Shown here in pieces: positions 26,668-36,825 of a DNA stretch of 56,606 nt; position 1 is the first letter of the stretch, and every line of letters starts with the position of its first letter. The stretch lies in NCBI GenBank assembly GCA_948956705.1, contig CARCZS010000019.1:1-56606 (forward strand), written 5' to 3'. The stretch comes from an uncultured Phocaeicola sp. Lineage in GTDB: Bacteria > Bacteroidota > Bacteroidia > Bacteroidales > Bacteroidaceae. The position numbers were made by a program, and so were the translations under genes. Below the pieces are notes generated by a model that saw nothing but the letters and a program-made list of their open reading frames with translations, was not told the DNA's origin and did not search any database.

Positions 26668-28483
26668 AGACTTTCATCTGACAATTTTTACAATCAAACT
26701 CTAAGCGGAAACGTCTGTTATCCGAGCTAACCAAATAATAAGGTTCCCTATAAGGAGAACGCACTTTATGCCAAGAGGGACACCATCCCATACTATAACG
26801 CAAACAATGCTTGCAAAACATCAATACCGCTTCTTCTGCCGGAGCCTTTTCATAAGCCGGAGCAATACGCTGCACGCCATGATTCCTATAGAAGGAAACA
26901 GCATCAGCATTCATCACATTTCCCAAATAAGTCAATTCATTCACAGGAAAAGCATGATGCGTTCGAGGCAACTTGTAAATTTCCTGCCGATAGTTAATAC
27001 GGCGCACTTCCAGCAGTTTCTCTATTCCCTTACGGCGAAGTTCGGCAAGCATAGAAGCTGGAATAAACCAATTGTCCGACCAGTCAATCACTATATCTGA
27101 CGCTTCAAATGGAGTATTTCCTAACTTTCCAAGTTGTGTACGCAAGTTATCTTCCTGCGGAGTACGGGCACGTTCCTTCTCCCTTTCCAGCACCACACTG
27201 GCACTGTGATCATCTTCATCGGTCAGAGACAGAGTAAAGCCCCGATTATTTTCAGCCAATTTTAAAATGACAGCAATTTTCCTTTCAGCTGATTTACGCG
27301 ACATCAACCTCTCAAATTCCTGATCAAAATTACGATAAAGTATCGTACGGGGCTTTATCCGAGGCATCTCTTGAGGAAATAACTTATTATTCTCCACCCG
27401 GTTTATGCGAAATCCCTGCAACTTACCAGTCTCATCCAAAAAACAGACGCCATCTCCATTATTAAAAGACTTGATTCCGGCTACGGTAAGATAATTACCA
27501 CGAATTTCCTTCACTGTCCCCATCTCCTCCCCTAAAGACTTGGGAGTATCAAAAGAAAAAATATCCTTATTCCTGTCAAAAAGAAAATAATTAGTAAAAC
27601 CACGACTGAAACTCTTATCCAATTGAGGTTTGAACTCTAATTTCACTTTCCCCGATGAAGCACGGATATACTCTTTACGACGTTTGAAAACACTATCCAG
27701 CTTCTGGCGATAATAAGCTGTTACATTTTTAACGTAAGATACATCCTTCAAACGTCCCTCTATTTTCAGGGAAGAAGCTCCGGCATCCAGCAATTGCTCC
27801 AACTCTTCGCTCTGATTCAAATCTTTCAGAGACAATAAATGCTTATTCCTTACTATAGATTTACCGTCCGCATCTACCATATCAAAAGCAAGGCGACAGA
27901 ACTGGGCACATTCTCCCCGATTAGCACTACGTCCGAAACAAGCCTGACTAACATAACATTGTCCACTATAGCTTACACACAAAGCACCATGTACAAATAC
28001 CTCCAAAGGCACATCAGGACAAGCATGATGGATATTTCCTATTTCAACAAGAGAAAGTTCACGAGCCAATACCACCTGACGGAAACCTGCCTCAGCCAGG
28101 AATCTTACTTTTTGAGGAGTACGATTATCCATCTGTGTGCTGGCATGTAACGGTATAGGTGGCAGATTCAATTCCAACAATCCCATATCCTGCACGATCA
28201 AAGCATCCACTCCGGCACGGTATAAATCCCAAATCATTTTTTCCGTATCCTTCAGTTCCTCATCCTTCAGAATCGTATTCACCGTCACATAGATACGGAC
28301 ATTATACACATGAGCGTACCGCACCAACTCAGCGATATCCTCCAATGAATTCCCCGCAGCCGCACGTGCTCCGAAACGGGGAGCACCAATATAAATGGCA
28401 TCAGCACCGTGATCAACAGCTGCAATACCGCACTCCAGATTTTTAGCAGGAGCTAATAATTCTATTTTTCGTTGTCTGATCAT
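26654..28483 (-). CDS. U32 family peptidase-like protein (RlhA/TrhP group)
   Basis: A 609-residue U32 protein. The N-terminal barrel has [26 protein letters not shown] (residues 8 onward) and the cysteine cluster [19 protein letters not shown] (about 178-196), followed by [10 protein letters not shown]32 proteins of E. coli carry an iron-sulfur cluster bound by such cysteines and hydroxylate rRNA or tRNA bases; peptidase activity is a historical label. The C-terminal region adds another Cys set ([15 protein letters not shown] and FDCKNCQMK). The start codon overlaps the metA stop by 4 bases (ATGA). Confidence 0.88.
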   Translation of the reverse strand: MIRQRKIELLAPAKNLECGIAAVDHGADAIYIGAPRFGARAAAGNSLEDIAELVRYAHVYNVRIYVTVNTILKDEELKDTEKMIWDLYRAGVDALIVQDMGLLELNLPPIPLHASTQMDNRTPQKVRFLAEAGFRQVVLARELSLVEIGNIHHACPDVPLEVFVHGALCVSYSGQCYVSQACFGRSANRGECAQFCRLAFDMVDADGKSIVRNKHLLSLKDLNQSEELEQLLDAGASSLKIEGRLKDVSYVKNVTAYYRQKLDSVFKRRKEYIRASSGKVKLEFKPQLDKSFSRGFTNYFLFDRNKDIFSFDTPKSLGEEMGTVKEIRGNYLTVAGIKSFNNGDGVCFLDETGKLQGFRINRVENNKLFPQEMPRIKPRTILYRNFDQEFERLMSRKSAERKIAVILKLAENNRGFTLSLTDEDDHSASVVLEREKERARTPQEDNLRTQLGKLGNTPFEASDIVIDWSDNWFIPASMLAELRRKGIEKLLEVRRINYRQEIYKLPRTHHAFPVNELTYLGNVMNADAVSFYRNHGVQRIAPAYEKAPAEEAVLMFCKHCLRYSMGWCPSWHKVRSPYREPYYLVSSDNRRFRLEFDCKNCQMKVYAEK

Positions 28484-29397
28484 CGTATCTGATTTATATC
28501 AAACGGGGTTTCCTGATATACATAATAGTTCAACCAATTAGAAAACAACAAATTGGCATGTCCGCGCCAACGCACCACCGGGGCATTGTCCGGATTATCG
28601 TCCTTATAATAATTTACAGGCATTTCAATAGGCAACCCTTTCCCCAAATCACGCTTATATTCCGTATCAAGCGTATAAGGAGAATACTCCGAATGCCCGG
28701 TAATAAAAAATTCACGCCCATTACGAGCCATAGCCATATAAACCCCAGACTCATCAGACTCAGCTATTAAAGCCAACTCTTTTACTTTCAGAATATCCTC
28801 ACGGTGTATTTCGGTATGACGGCTATGTGGTACAAAAAACTCATCATCAAAACCACGGAATATGGGCAATCCCTGTACATTGATATGATGACGGAAAATA
28901 CCAAACATTTTTTGTTTCAGCGGATATTTGGGAACTCCATAGAAATGATAAAGCCCGGCTTGAGCCGCCCAACAAATATAAAGAGTTGAGGTAACATGAG
29001 TACGCGCCCAATCAAAAATAGTAGTAATCTCATCCCAATAATTCACATCCTCATACGGCATCTGCTCTACCGGAGCTCCCGTAATAATCATCCCGTCATA
29101 TTTCTCGTCGCGCATCAAATCAAAGTCATGATAGAATGCTTTCATATGTTCTACCGGCGTATTTTTCGATGTATGGCTTTTCAACTTCATAAATGATATT
29201 TCCAACTGCAAGGGAGTGTTGGAAAGCAAACGTACCAAATCCGTTTCTGTCGTTATCTTCAACGGCATCAAATTCAATATCACGATTTTTAACGGACGAA
29301 TATCCTGTGCACTGGCACGTGAATTGTCTATGACGAAGATATTTTCCTCCTTCAGCAATTCAATAGCAGGTAATTTATCGGGTAAATTTAACGGCAT
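28480..29397 (-). CDS. metA: Homoserine O-acyltransferase, predicted acetyl-CoA specific
   Basis: A 305-residue MetA protein, colinear with E. coli MetA. The nucleophile is Cys142 in [13 protein letters not shown]; the conserved His and Glu of the family follow in [11 protein letters not shown] and ITGHSEYS. It acylates homoserine for methionine synthesis. Residue 111 decides acyl-CoA choice in this family: Gly in the E. coli succinyltransferase, Glu in acetyltransferases. Here the segment is TGAPVEQMP with Glu111, so O-acetylhomoserine is the predicted product, despite the usual label succinyltransferase. First gene of an apparent three-gene operon. Confidence 0.93.
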   Translation of the reverse strand: MPLNLPDKLPAIELLKEENIFVIDNSRASAQDIRPLKIVILNLMPLKITTETDLVRLLSNTPLQLEISFMKLKSHTSKNTPVEHMKAFYHDFDLMRDEKYDGMIITGAPVEQMPYEDVNYWDEITTIFDWARTHVTSTLYICWAAQAGLYHFYGVPKYPLKQKMFGIFRHHINVQGLPIFRGFDDEFFVPHSRHTEIHREDILKVKELALIAESDESGVYMAMARNGREFFITGHSEYSPYTLDTEYKRDLGKGLPIEMPVNYYKDDNPDNAPVVRWRGHANLLFSNWLNYYVYQETPFDINQIR

Positions 29398-29425
29398 TTT
29401 CTTATCTGTTAATTAGTTGTAAGTG

Positions 29426-29433
29426 CAAAATTA
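29426..29433 (-). promoter_or_regulatory. Predicted -7 element of metA
   Basis: Minus-strand TAATTTTG, a match to TAnnTTTG, 29 bases before the metA start. The -33 partner is not at the standard distance. I see no SAM riboswitch. Confidence 0.5.
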
Positions 29434-29779
29434 AAAAAATCCCGCCAAATCTCCTTATTAAACGATCTTTTGAACTAAATTATTTCCTTTCCCTGATCGT
29501 TTTCGATCAACAAACCTTGATTATTTTTAGATTTTCACTCATACCTTCACAACTTCTGTCTTGATTCCACTTTTTCCCTTCTTTCATATTATTTATTAAC
29601 TCACCTTTTTCTTAGAAAAAAGAGGACGAACTTATATCCATAATCAAAAAAGATTAATTATCTTTGAGCGCAAAAATAAAAAATATTCTTATTATTAACA
29701 TGAAATATAATTAAGTTTCAAGTGGTTGACTCAAGAAACAACCTATATTTTTAAATTTTAATCTTTAAATTCAAAAAGT
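29434..29779 (+). other. AT-rich intergenic region upstream of the GH109-like gene
   Basis: No gene is seen. TATCTTTG at 29659-29666 fits a -7 box and would give a leader of over 100 bases before the start at 29780. The rest is AT-rich without clear repeats. Confidence 0.5.
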
Positions 29780-31342
29780 ATGAGAACCTTTAAATCATTG
29801 ATGATAAGCTTATGTATGGGTACAACCCTATGCATGTGCTTACCACAAACCACGACAGCACAAACCGTAAGTTCAGGAGATTCCTGGACATGGGACAAAG
29901 GAACCATTGTGATTGATACTCCTGAACGTCCGGCCGGCCAGAAAAGCGTATTAGGCTTAACCACCCCTAAAATGGAGGTAGTCCGCGTAGGATTTGTCGG
30001 ATTGGGAATGCGAGGCCCCGGAGCCGTAGAGCGCTTCACTTATATTCCCGGTACACAAATTGTGGCCCTTTGTGATTATGAAGCATCCCGTGCAGAAAAA
30101 TGTCAGGATATCCTAAAGAAAGCATCTATGCCGAAAGCTGCCATTTATTCCGGAGAAAAGGGATATGAAGAATTATGTAAACGTACAGACATAGATTTAG
30201 TTTATATCGCCGCAGACTGGTTGCATCATTTCCCGGTAGCAAAATGCGCATTGGAAAACGGTAAAAATGTAGCTATTGAAGTTCCCTCGGCCATGAACCT
30301 GCAAGAATGCTGGGACTTAATCAACCTGAGTGAAAAAACCCGCAAGCATTGCATGATTCTTGAGAACTGTTGCTATGACTGGTTTGAAATGAATACACTG
30401 AATATGGCACAACAAGGTGTATTTGGCGAAGTAATCCGTGCCCAAGGAGCCTACATTCACAATTTAAGCCCGTTCTGGGATCATTATTGGAAAAACGGCA
30501 AAGAAGACAAACTGGGATGGCGTTTGGATTATAACATGAAACACCGGGGTGATGTATATGCCACTCACGGCCTGGGTCCTGTAGCACAAGCATTGGATAT
30601 CCATCGTGGTGACCGTATAACCACTTTAGTAGCTATGGACACCAAATCTGTTGTTGGTAAAGATTTAGTGGAGAAGAGAACCGGCGAAGAATGTAAAGAA
30701 TTCCGTAACGGAGACCATACCACCACCCTGCTTCGCACAGCAAATGGAAAAGTTATTGAAATCCAACATAATGTAATGACTCCCCAACCTTACAACCGCC
30801 TGTACCAACTGACAGGAAGCAAAGGGTTTGCCAATAAATATCCCGTTGAAGGATATGCTTTGGATGCAGCACAACTGACCGCATCGGGTGTGCAACCCAA
30901 AGTAGACGATTTGAACTCTCACGGATTCTTACCCCAGGCAGAAATGGAAGCACTTGTTGAGAAATACCAGCATCCTATTTTAAAGAAATATGGTGAAATG
31001 GCAAAAGAAGTCGGCGGCCATGGCGGTATGGACTTCATCATGGATAGCCGTCTGGTATATTGCCTGCAAAACGGACTGCCTTTGGACATGGATGTATATG
31101 ACCTGGCCGAATGGTGCTGTTTGGCTGAACTGGGAGCTATCTCTATGGATAACGGCTGTGCGGCAGTAGCCTTCCCGGACTTCACACGAGGTGAATGGAA
31201 CGTGACCAAAGGTTACAAACATGCATACGCTTCACCCGAAGACGAAAACGCAAGCATGGAAAAAGCAAAGGCTTTCACCGCGAAACTGAAAGAGCAGGGA
31301 GCGAAAGAATGGGCGAAAGAAGCCAAGAAAAAAAAGAAATAA
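29780..31342 (+). CDS. Secreted Gfo/Idh/MocA-fold enzyme, GH109-like glycosidase
   Basis: A 520-residue protein with a signal peptide (1 to about 28, ending TTAQ). A Rossmann domain follows (VGFVGLGMRGPGAVERF, about 73-89; VALCDYEASRAEKC), then ENCCYDWFEMN and the GGHGGMDFIMDSRL motif (about 411-424), which fit the GH109 group of NAD-dependent alpha-N-acetylgalactosaminidases. Those enzymes use tightly bound NAD for a transient oxidation and act on mucin or blood-group type sugars. Sugar specificity is inferred from family. The C-terminus is a run of lysines (KEAKKKKK). It stands alone with its own terminator. Confidence 0.82.
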   Translation: MRTFKSLMISLCMGTTLCMCLPQTTTAQTVSSGDSWTWDKGTIVIDTPERPAGQKSVLGLTTPKMEVVRVGFVGLGMRGPGAVERFTYIPGTQIVALCDYEASRAEKCQDILKKASMPKAAIYSGEKGYEELCKRTDIDLVYIAADWLHHFPVAKCALENGKNVAIEVPSAMNLQECWDLINLSEKTRKHCMILENCCYDWFEMNTLNMAQQGVFGEVIRAQGAYIHNLSPFWDHYWKNGKEDKLGWRLDYNMKHRGDVYATHGLGPVAQALDIHRGDRITTLVAMDTKSVVGKDLVEKRTGEECKEFRNGDHTTTLLRTANGKVIEIQHNVMTPQPYNRLYQLTGSKGFANKYPVEGYALDAAQLTASGVQPKVDDLNSHGFLPQAEMEALVEKYQHPILKKYGEMAKEVGGHGGMDFIMDSRLVYCLQNGLPLDMDVYDLAEWCCLAELGAISMDNGCAAVAFPDFTRGEWNVTKGYKHAYASPEDENASMEKAKAFTAKLKEQGAKEWAKEAKKKKK

Positions 31343-31360
31343 ATAGAAATAAACAAGAAA

Positions 31361-31420
31361 AAATGTGCCGGAAGTCACTCTGTCATAAAAGGCAGCCCAA
31401 TTCTTCAGGCACATTTTTTT
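31361..31420 (+). terminator. Terminator after the GH109-like gene
   Basis: AAATGTGCC (31361-31369) pairs with GGCACATTT (31408-31416); GAAG/CTTC prolongs the stem inward and a run of T follows to 31420, right before the next ATG. Confidence 0.8.
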
Positions 31421-31695
31421 ATGCCGTCCGAACAACAACCGTTTCCGGATTTTATCGAGAATCAAAAAAAGGGCATAACCGGCATTCTTATAATTTCCGG
31501 CCAAAGCACTTCGACAGTGTCAAATTCAATCCGACACGCCATTTTGTCAAAGAAGTATACAGAAAGGGTGAAAAGGAACTGGAACACGCAGACCCCACAT
31601 ACGGTTTCAAGACGTCTTCTTCCAAGCACACTCAGGAAGAGCGATTCGGCATGCTGATGGAATATCTAAGGGAATACACCTTCATCACCCGCTAG
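31421..31695 (+). pseudogene. Small gene broken by a frameshift at an A7 run
   Basis: An ATG at 31421 starts MPSEQQPFPDFIENQKKG in one frame; the sequence that looks most like protein afterwards (HSYNFRPKHFDSVKFNPTR, ending EERFGMLMEYLREYTFITR) lies in another frame and has no start of its own. One more A in the run of seven A at 31464-31470 would join them into one product of about 91 residues. It may be decayed, be phase-variable at the homopolymer, or reflect a sequencing error. I do not recognise the family. Confidence 0.6.
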
Positions 31696-31710
31696 GAATA
31701 CCCTGTTCTC

Positions 31711-32439
31711 TTATATCCTATGATAGATTTCATCGAAAGGAACCCTGCCCCGTTCTCCCCAAATGCCTTTGTTCCCATCCCGTATGCCGCAAGGTATAAC
31801 CATATTGATGCCTGCCCCATGGGGCAGCTTCAATAGTTTCTTCATCCGCCTGCTGTCAAAACCTTCCAGCGGACAAGTGTCATAGCCTTCGTTTGCCATG
31901 GCAATCATAAAGGTTTGGGCAGCAAGGGCACAGGATTTATTTACCGTCACACGCATATCGCATTCCGAAACTTCCAGCATCATAGGGCGGAACAGGCTGA
32001 TGGTTCTCGCCAATATCACCCTGAAAAGCCCTAGAAGCCCGAAGAACCTTGCATAAATGAAAGGCATCAGTTTACCATAATACAGCTTCCTGTCCCTAAT
32101 ACGTTTTTCCTGACGCTCTTTCGGACTATTGCGCCTGATATTTCCTTCTTCAAAGTCAAGCACAAATTTAGCACGCTTTTTATACAAATCCTGACGAGTA
32201 ACAAAAACAACAATTTCCGAAGCCGTAGAAGCAGCCGACTGCCCTAAACAAGCTTCTGAAACTTTCGCCATCAGTCCGGGATTCGTTATTTGATAAAATT
32301 CCCACAATTGCATATTGGAACTATTGGGAGCCAGCGTAGCCAGTTCAAGACAATGTTTCACCTTTTCCGGGTCTATCGGTTTATTTTTATCATACCTCCG
32401 CACAGACCGGCGGAAGTTCAATACCTCTTCTAAATTCAT
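31711..32439 (-). CDS. Nitroreductase family protein
   Basis: A 242-residue FMN-dependent nitroreductase-fold protein. The N-terminal segment FRRSVRRYDKNKPID and LATLAPNSSNMQLWEFYQ bind FMN phosphate; the C-terminal part has GYDTCPLEGFDSRRMKKLLKLP and VIPCGIRDG, typical of the family. It probably reduces nitro compounds or quinones with NAD(P)H in the cytoplasm. It lies 111 bases after the RND efflux operon end on the same strand, separated from it by a hairpin. Confidence 0.9.
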   Translation of the reverse strand: MNLEEVLNFRRSVRRYDKNKPIDPEKVKHCLELATLAPNSSNMQLWEFYQITNPGLMAKVSEACLGQSAASTASEIVVFVTRQDLYKKRAKFVLDFEEGNIRRNSPKERQEKRIRDRKLYYGKLMPFIYARFFGLLGLFRVILARTISLFRPMMLEVSECDMRVTVNKSCALAAQTFMIAMANEGYDTCPLEGFDSRRMKKLLKLPHGAGINMVIPCGIRDGNKGIWGERGRVPFDEIYHRI

Positions 32440-32488
32440 TTCCTATTCATTTTTTATATTTTACTTACTGAACCGACAAGATAAGTTT

Positions 32489-32520
32489 TAGGGGCGATGT
32501 CAACTATAACATCCCCCCTA
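32489..32520 (-). terminator. Hairpin between the efflux operon and the nitroreductase gene
   Basis: TAGGGGCGATGT pairs with ACATCCCCCCTA (11 of 12). On the minus strand AAAACTTATC follows, without a T run. It shares TAGGGG/CCCCTA ends with other hairpins of this window. Confidence 0.6.
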
Positions 32521-32550
32521 CACTACTATATCTCAGCGGATATTAACATC

Positions 32551-33720
32551 CTACAGGTTGTTCTTATAGATATTCGCCATCACCTTCTGGTATTGATTCT
32601 CAATCTGCATATACGCCTGAAGATTCTTATAAATACTTTCCGTTTCCACAAAATATTCAATCAATGAAATTTGTCCTTCGGTCAATGCCTGCTTCAATAA
32701 ATCCAGCGAACGGTACATCAAAGGGACATCATACGCATTCATGGCATCCTTCAACTGCTGCATCTCATTGAAGAGAGACATCAGAGAAGCTTCAACCTGA
32801 TCTTTAGCATTTTCTTGCATCAATTGTGCGCTGATAGCCTGTGCCTTGGCTATCTTTACCTTTTTACGATTCTGAAACAAAGGCAAGGAGCCCCCTACCA
32901 CAAAACCATTCATCGAAACCGCATCATCCGTGTTACGGCGAAAACCGGCTTCCAGTTTCGGCAACCATCCTTGACGGTCTACCGAAACCTGCTTCTCGGC
33001 GGCACGGGCAGTGGCGACGGCGGCCTGCAAGTCAAGGTCTGATGCCATCACTTCATCCCGCATGACATTGTAATCATTGATTTCCTGTATGGCAGGGTAT
33101 GTGGTTTCAGCAAATTCTAAAGGCATGTTGCCGTTCATGGCAAGCAGAGATTGCAAGGCAGTGCGGTGGGCTGCGCTGTTTTGGGCAACTTCCGTCTGCA
33201 CGTTCATACGCTCCATCTTGATTTTGTTGACTTCCAGTATATTCGCATCACCGGCAGTCAGACGTTTCTCGTAAAGTGCCTGTAATTCATCCGCATTTTT
33301 CATACGGATATCCATCAATGTCTTTTCCTGATTCAACAGAATAAGGTCCAGACAGAGATTCTTCGCATTCAGCAGAATATCCCGGCGGGCAGCCTGTTGT
33401 TGCTTGTCCACCGCTTCGTTCTGCAAAGTAGCCTGCCGGTTGCGGGCAATATACTGAGTAGGAAAATCAAAACCTTGCGAAGCAACGAATTCCGTACCGT
33501 GACCACCTTCGGCACCATTACTGTAAAAAGAGCTGTAGCTCACCGTAGGATCAGGCAAGTTGTTGTTTGTCCGGTTTTCCATCTTGGTCGCATCGGCGGC
33601 ATGTTTCTGTGCCTTGAGCTCTTTATTGTTCTGCTCGATGCTTTTCAAAATGTGCTCAATACTCTGGGCCTGCATCAGCAAGGGAGAGCAGAGGGCTATT
33701 ATAACTAAGATTCGTTTCAT
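32551..33720 (-). CDS. TolC-family outer-membrane efflux protein
   Basis: A 389-residue protein with signal peptide (1-18, ending LMQA) and the long heptad-rich helices of the TolC/CzcC family (QNNKELKAQKHAADATKME, NQEKTLMDIRMKNADELQAL). It should form the outer-membrane channel of the RND pump encoded just upstream (10 bases after the CusA/CzcA-like gene). It is shorter than E. coli TolC, in line with CzcC-type members. Confidence 0.9.
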   Translation of the reverse strand: MKRILVIIALCSPLLMQAQSIEHILKSIEQNNKELKAQKHAADATKMENRTNNNLPDPTVSYSSFYSNGAEGGHGTEFVASQGFDFPTQYIARNRQATLQNEAVDKQQQAARRDILLNAKNLCLDLILLNQEKTLMDIRMKNADELQALYEKRLTAGDANILEVNKIKMERMNVQTEVAQNSAAHRTALQSLLAMNGNMPLEFAETTYPAIQEINDYNVMRDEVMASDLDLQAAVATARAAEKQVSVDRQGWLPKLEAGFRRNTDDAVSMNGFVVGGSLPLFQNRKKVKIAKAQAISAQLMQENAKDQVEASLMSLFNEMQQLKDAMNAYDVPLMYRSLDLLKQALTEGQISLIEYFVETESIYKNLQAYMQIENQYQKVMANIYKNNL

Positions 33721-33730
33721 ATTATTTCTA

Positions 33731-36700
33731 TTATTTCTTCTTTCGGTTCATCAGTTCATAAACAATCGGAATAATGAAAGCGTTCAGGAAAGTCGATGTC
33801 AAAAGACCTCCAAGAATAACTTTCGCCATCGGGCTTTGTATTTCATTACCCGGCAAATCGCCACGGAATGCCAAAGGTATCAAAGCCAGCGCGGAAGACA
33901 ACGCAGTCATCAGGATAGGGTTCAAACGGTCTAACGAACCGTGAAGAATGCTTTCTTTCAAATCCATACCTTCTTCGCGCAACATATTGTAATGACTTAT
34001 CAACAACATACCATTACGGGTAGCAATGCCAAACAACGAGATAAAGCCGATAATAGCCGGAATGCTTATCTCACCCGTTGTTATCATCAATGCAAATACC
34101 CCACCAATCAACGCCAAAGGCAAATTCAACAAAATGACTCCACTTTGGGCTGCATTCTTAAACTGGGTATAAAGCAACAGGAAGATAACCACGATACTCA
34201 TAAACGAAGTGAGCATCAGCGTACGGCTGGCCGCCTGCTCGCTTTCAAACTGACCGCCATATTCCACATGATATCCTTCGGGAAGCTTGATTTGCGCATC
34301 AATCCGTTCCTGTATATCATTCACCACGCTGCACAAATCACGACCGCTGGTATTGGCCGAAATCACAATCTTACGCTTCACGTTCTCACGGCTGATGGTA
34401 TTCGGTCCCATGGCAGAAACCACATCGGCTACATAGTTGACAGGGATTTTCTGACCGTCACCGGTATCAATCATCAGGTTGCGCACCTTCTCCATCTCAT
34501 CACGCACCTCATCCTTGGTACGGACAATAAGATTAAACGCTTTGCCTTCTTCATATACCTGTGAAACAACTTCACCCGCCATGTTCACTGATACAAACTC
34601 GGCAAACTCCGGTAAAGAAATACCGAATTTGGCAAGCATCTCGCGTTTGGGAACAATCTTGAGCTGCGGACGTTCGATTTGTTGTTCCACATTCAAGTCG
34701 GCAATACCCTCCACACTGCTGATGGCATCCTTTATCTGATTACCGATGGCAAACATCTTGTTCAAATCATTACCAAACAGTTTGATGGCAATGTTGGCCT
34801 TGGTACCCGAAAGCATGGCATCGATACGGTGGCTGATAGGTTGGCCTATTTCGATATTCGCACCGGTAATGGTAGATAACTTGGCACGCACATCGGCTAC
34901 CAGTTCCTGGCGGGAACGGTCTTTCAATTCAAACGGGGCCTCAATTTCACTCACGTTAACCCCTAATGCATGCTCATCCAGTTCGGCACGTCCCGTTTTA
35001 CGGGCTACAGTCTGTATTTCGGGAATAGACATCAGCAACTCTTCTGCACGGTGTCCCATTTTATCCGATTCTGCCAAAGAAATTCCCGGCAATGAACTGA
35101 TATTAATGGTGAACGAACCTTCATTGAAAGATGGCAGGAAACTGCGTCCTAATGTAAAAAACATAACCAATGCCACCGCAAACAGTCCACCCGTAAAACC
35201 CAATACTGCGGATTTATGATTCAAGGACCATAACAAGGCATTGCGGTAATGCTTTTTCATCCATACGGCCACAAATGCCTCTTTGGGCAATCCTTTGCTT
35301 TTATTATTACCTAACAGATAGCTGCACAGTACCGGAGTCAGTGTCAAAGCCACTACCGTAGAAGCAAACAACGCCACAATAAAGGCAATGCCCAACGGAA
35401 CCAGCATACGCCCTTCCATTCCTGTCAGGAAAAACAAAGGAACAAAGCTGACTACAATAATCAAGGTAGAGTTCAAGATAGGCATACGCACTTCCTTCGA
35501 AGCATTGAACACGACTTCAATCACGCTCTTACGTTCCCCTTCGGGCAACAAGCGATTCTCACGCAAGTGCTTCCATACATTTTCCACATCCACAATGGCA
35601 TCATCCACCAACGAACCAATGGCAATGGCCATACCACCCAAACTCATGGTATTGATGGTGAGTCCCATATAGTGAAGAGTCAATATAGAAACAATCAATG
35701 ACAACGGAAGGGTTACCAATGAAATAACCGTGGTACGTACATTGGCAAGGAACAGGAAGAGAACAATCACCACAAAAACAGCACCTTCATACAACGAATC
35801 CTTCACATTACCGATAGAGCTTTCAATAAAACGGCTCTGACGGAAAATATCTGTAGAAACGTGTACATCAGCCGGAAGATTCTTCTGCAAATCCTTCAAT
35901 GCGGCTTCCAACTGCTCTGTCAGTTCAATAGTCCCGGTCTTGGGTTGTTTGGTAACGGTCAGCAGTACGGCAGGTTTTCCTCTCTCCGAAGCAGTACCCA
36001 GTTTGGGTTCCTGCGAACCAATCTTCACATCGGCAATATCCTCCAATGTAACGGGCACCCCTTCCACCGTCTTGATGACGGAACGTGACAACTGATCCAC
36101 ATCATGACTGGAAAGCACCCCGCGAACAATATATTCGTTTCCATATTCATAAATCACTCCGCCATTGGCATTCTGATTCATGTTACGGGTAACGTTCATC
36201 ACCTCTGCCAACGTAACATTGTAATGTTTCATGCGGGCAGGGTCAAGCAACACCTGATATTCCTTGATATCACCTCCCAGCACGGCAACCTGTGCCACAC
36301 CTCCCGTAGAGAGCAGGCGCGGACGGATAGTCCAGTCTGCCAGTGTACGGAGATCGAGCATGGAAGTAGTATCCGAAGTCAGACCGATAATCAGCAACTC
36401 ACCTAAAATAGAAGACTGAGGTCCCATGGTAGGTTTACCTACATTCTCGGGCAGCTCCTCGCTGACCAAGGACAATTTCTCACTGACAATCTGACGGGCC
36501 AGATAGATATCGGTATCCCATTCAAATTCCACCCACACAACGGAAAAGCCATTGGTGGAAGATGAACGCACCCGGCGCACATGGGTCGCACCGTTCACGG
36601 CAGTTTCTACAGGAAAGGTTACCAATTGTTCCACCTCTTCGGCGGCCATACCATTCGCTTCGGTCATAATCACTACAGTCGGCGCATTCAAATCGGGGAA

Positions 36701-36814
36701 CACATCGACTTCCGTATGAAAAGCCGTGTAAGTACCGCCGATAAGCAGCAAAACCGACGCCACCAGAACCAATATACGGTTCTGAAGGGAAAAATGTATA
36801 ATCTTATTTAGCAT
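33731..36814 (-). CDS. CusA/CzcA-type heavy-metal RND efflux pump
   Basis: A 1027-residue RND inner-membrane pump. The first helix (NRILVLVASVLLLIGG) is followed by a large periplasmic domain, a second hydrophobic set, the proton-relay segment GSLVDDAIVDVENVW (about 403-417), and a second repeat ending in helices near the C-terminus. The VDDAIVDVEN motif marks the metal (HME) branch rather than the drug branch. Exported metal might be Cu, Ag, Zn, Co or Ni; this is not decided. It lies between the TolC-like and adaptor genes with gaps of 10-11 bases. Confidence 0.93.
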   Translation of the reverse strand: MLNKIIHFSLQNRILVLVASVLLLIGGTYTAFHTEVDVFPDLNAPTVVIMTEANGMAAEEVEQLVTFPVETAVNGATHVRRVRSSSTNGFSVVWVEFEWDTDIYLARQIVSEKLSLVSEELPENVGKPTMGPQSSILGELLIIGLTSDTTSMLDLRTLADWTIRPRLLSTGGVAQVAVLGGDIKEYQVLLDPARMKHYNVTLAEVMNVTRNMNQNANGGVIYEYGNEYIVRGVLSSHDVDQLSRSVIKTVEGVPVTLEDIADVKIGSQEPKLGTASERGKPAVLLTVTKQPKTGTIELTEQLEAALKDLQKNLPADVHVSTDIFRQSRFIESSIGNVKDSLYEGAVFVVIVLFLFLANVRTTVISLVTLPLSLIVSILTLHYMGLTINTMSLGGMAIAIGSLVDDAIVDVENVWKHLRENRLLPEGERKSVIEVVFNASKEVRMPILNSTLIIVVSFVPLFFLTGMEGRMLVPLGIAFIVALFASTVVALTLTPVLCSYLLGNNKSKGLPKEAFVAVWMKKHYRNALLWSLNHKSAVLGFTGGLFAVALVMFFTLGRSFLPSFNEGSFTINISSLPGISLAESDKMGHRAEELLMSIPEIQTVARKTGRAELDEHALGVNVSEIEAPFELKDRSRQELVADVRAKLSTITGANIEIGQPISHRIDAMLSGTKANIAIKLFGNDLNKMFAIGNQIKDAISSVEGIADLNVEQQIERPQLKIVPKREMLAKFGISLPEFAEFVSVNMAGEVVSQVYEEGKAFNLIVRTKDEVRDEMEKVRNLMIDTGDGQKIPVNYVADVVSAMGPNTISRENVKRKIVISANTSGRDLCSVVNDIQERIDAQIKLPEGYHVEYGGQFESEQAASRTLMLTSFMSIVVIFLLLYTQFKNAAQSGVILLNLPLALIGGVFALMITTGEISIPAIIGFISLFGIATRNGMLLISHYNMLREEGMDLKESILHGSLDRLNPILMTALSSALALIPLAFRGDLPGNEIQSPMAKVILGGLLTSTFLNAFIIPIVYELMNRKKK

Positions 36815-36825
36815 AGGACGGCTGA

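Noticed and set aside
29398..29480. SAM riboswitch upstream of metA
   Set aside because: The leader is only about 25-30 bases from the predicted start site and shows no aptamer motifs.
33941..34564. A 207-codon plus-strand frame opposite the RND pump gene
   Set aside because: Long only because of the codon pattern of the gene on the other strand; rich in His/Gln/Thr without motifs.
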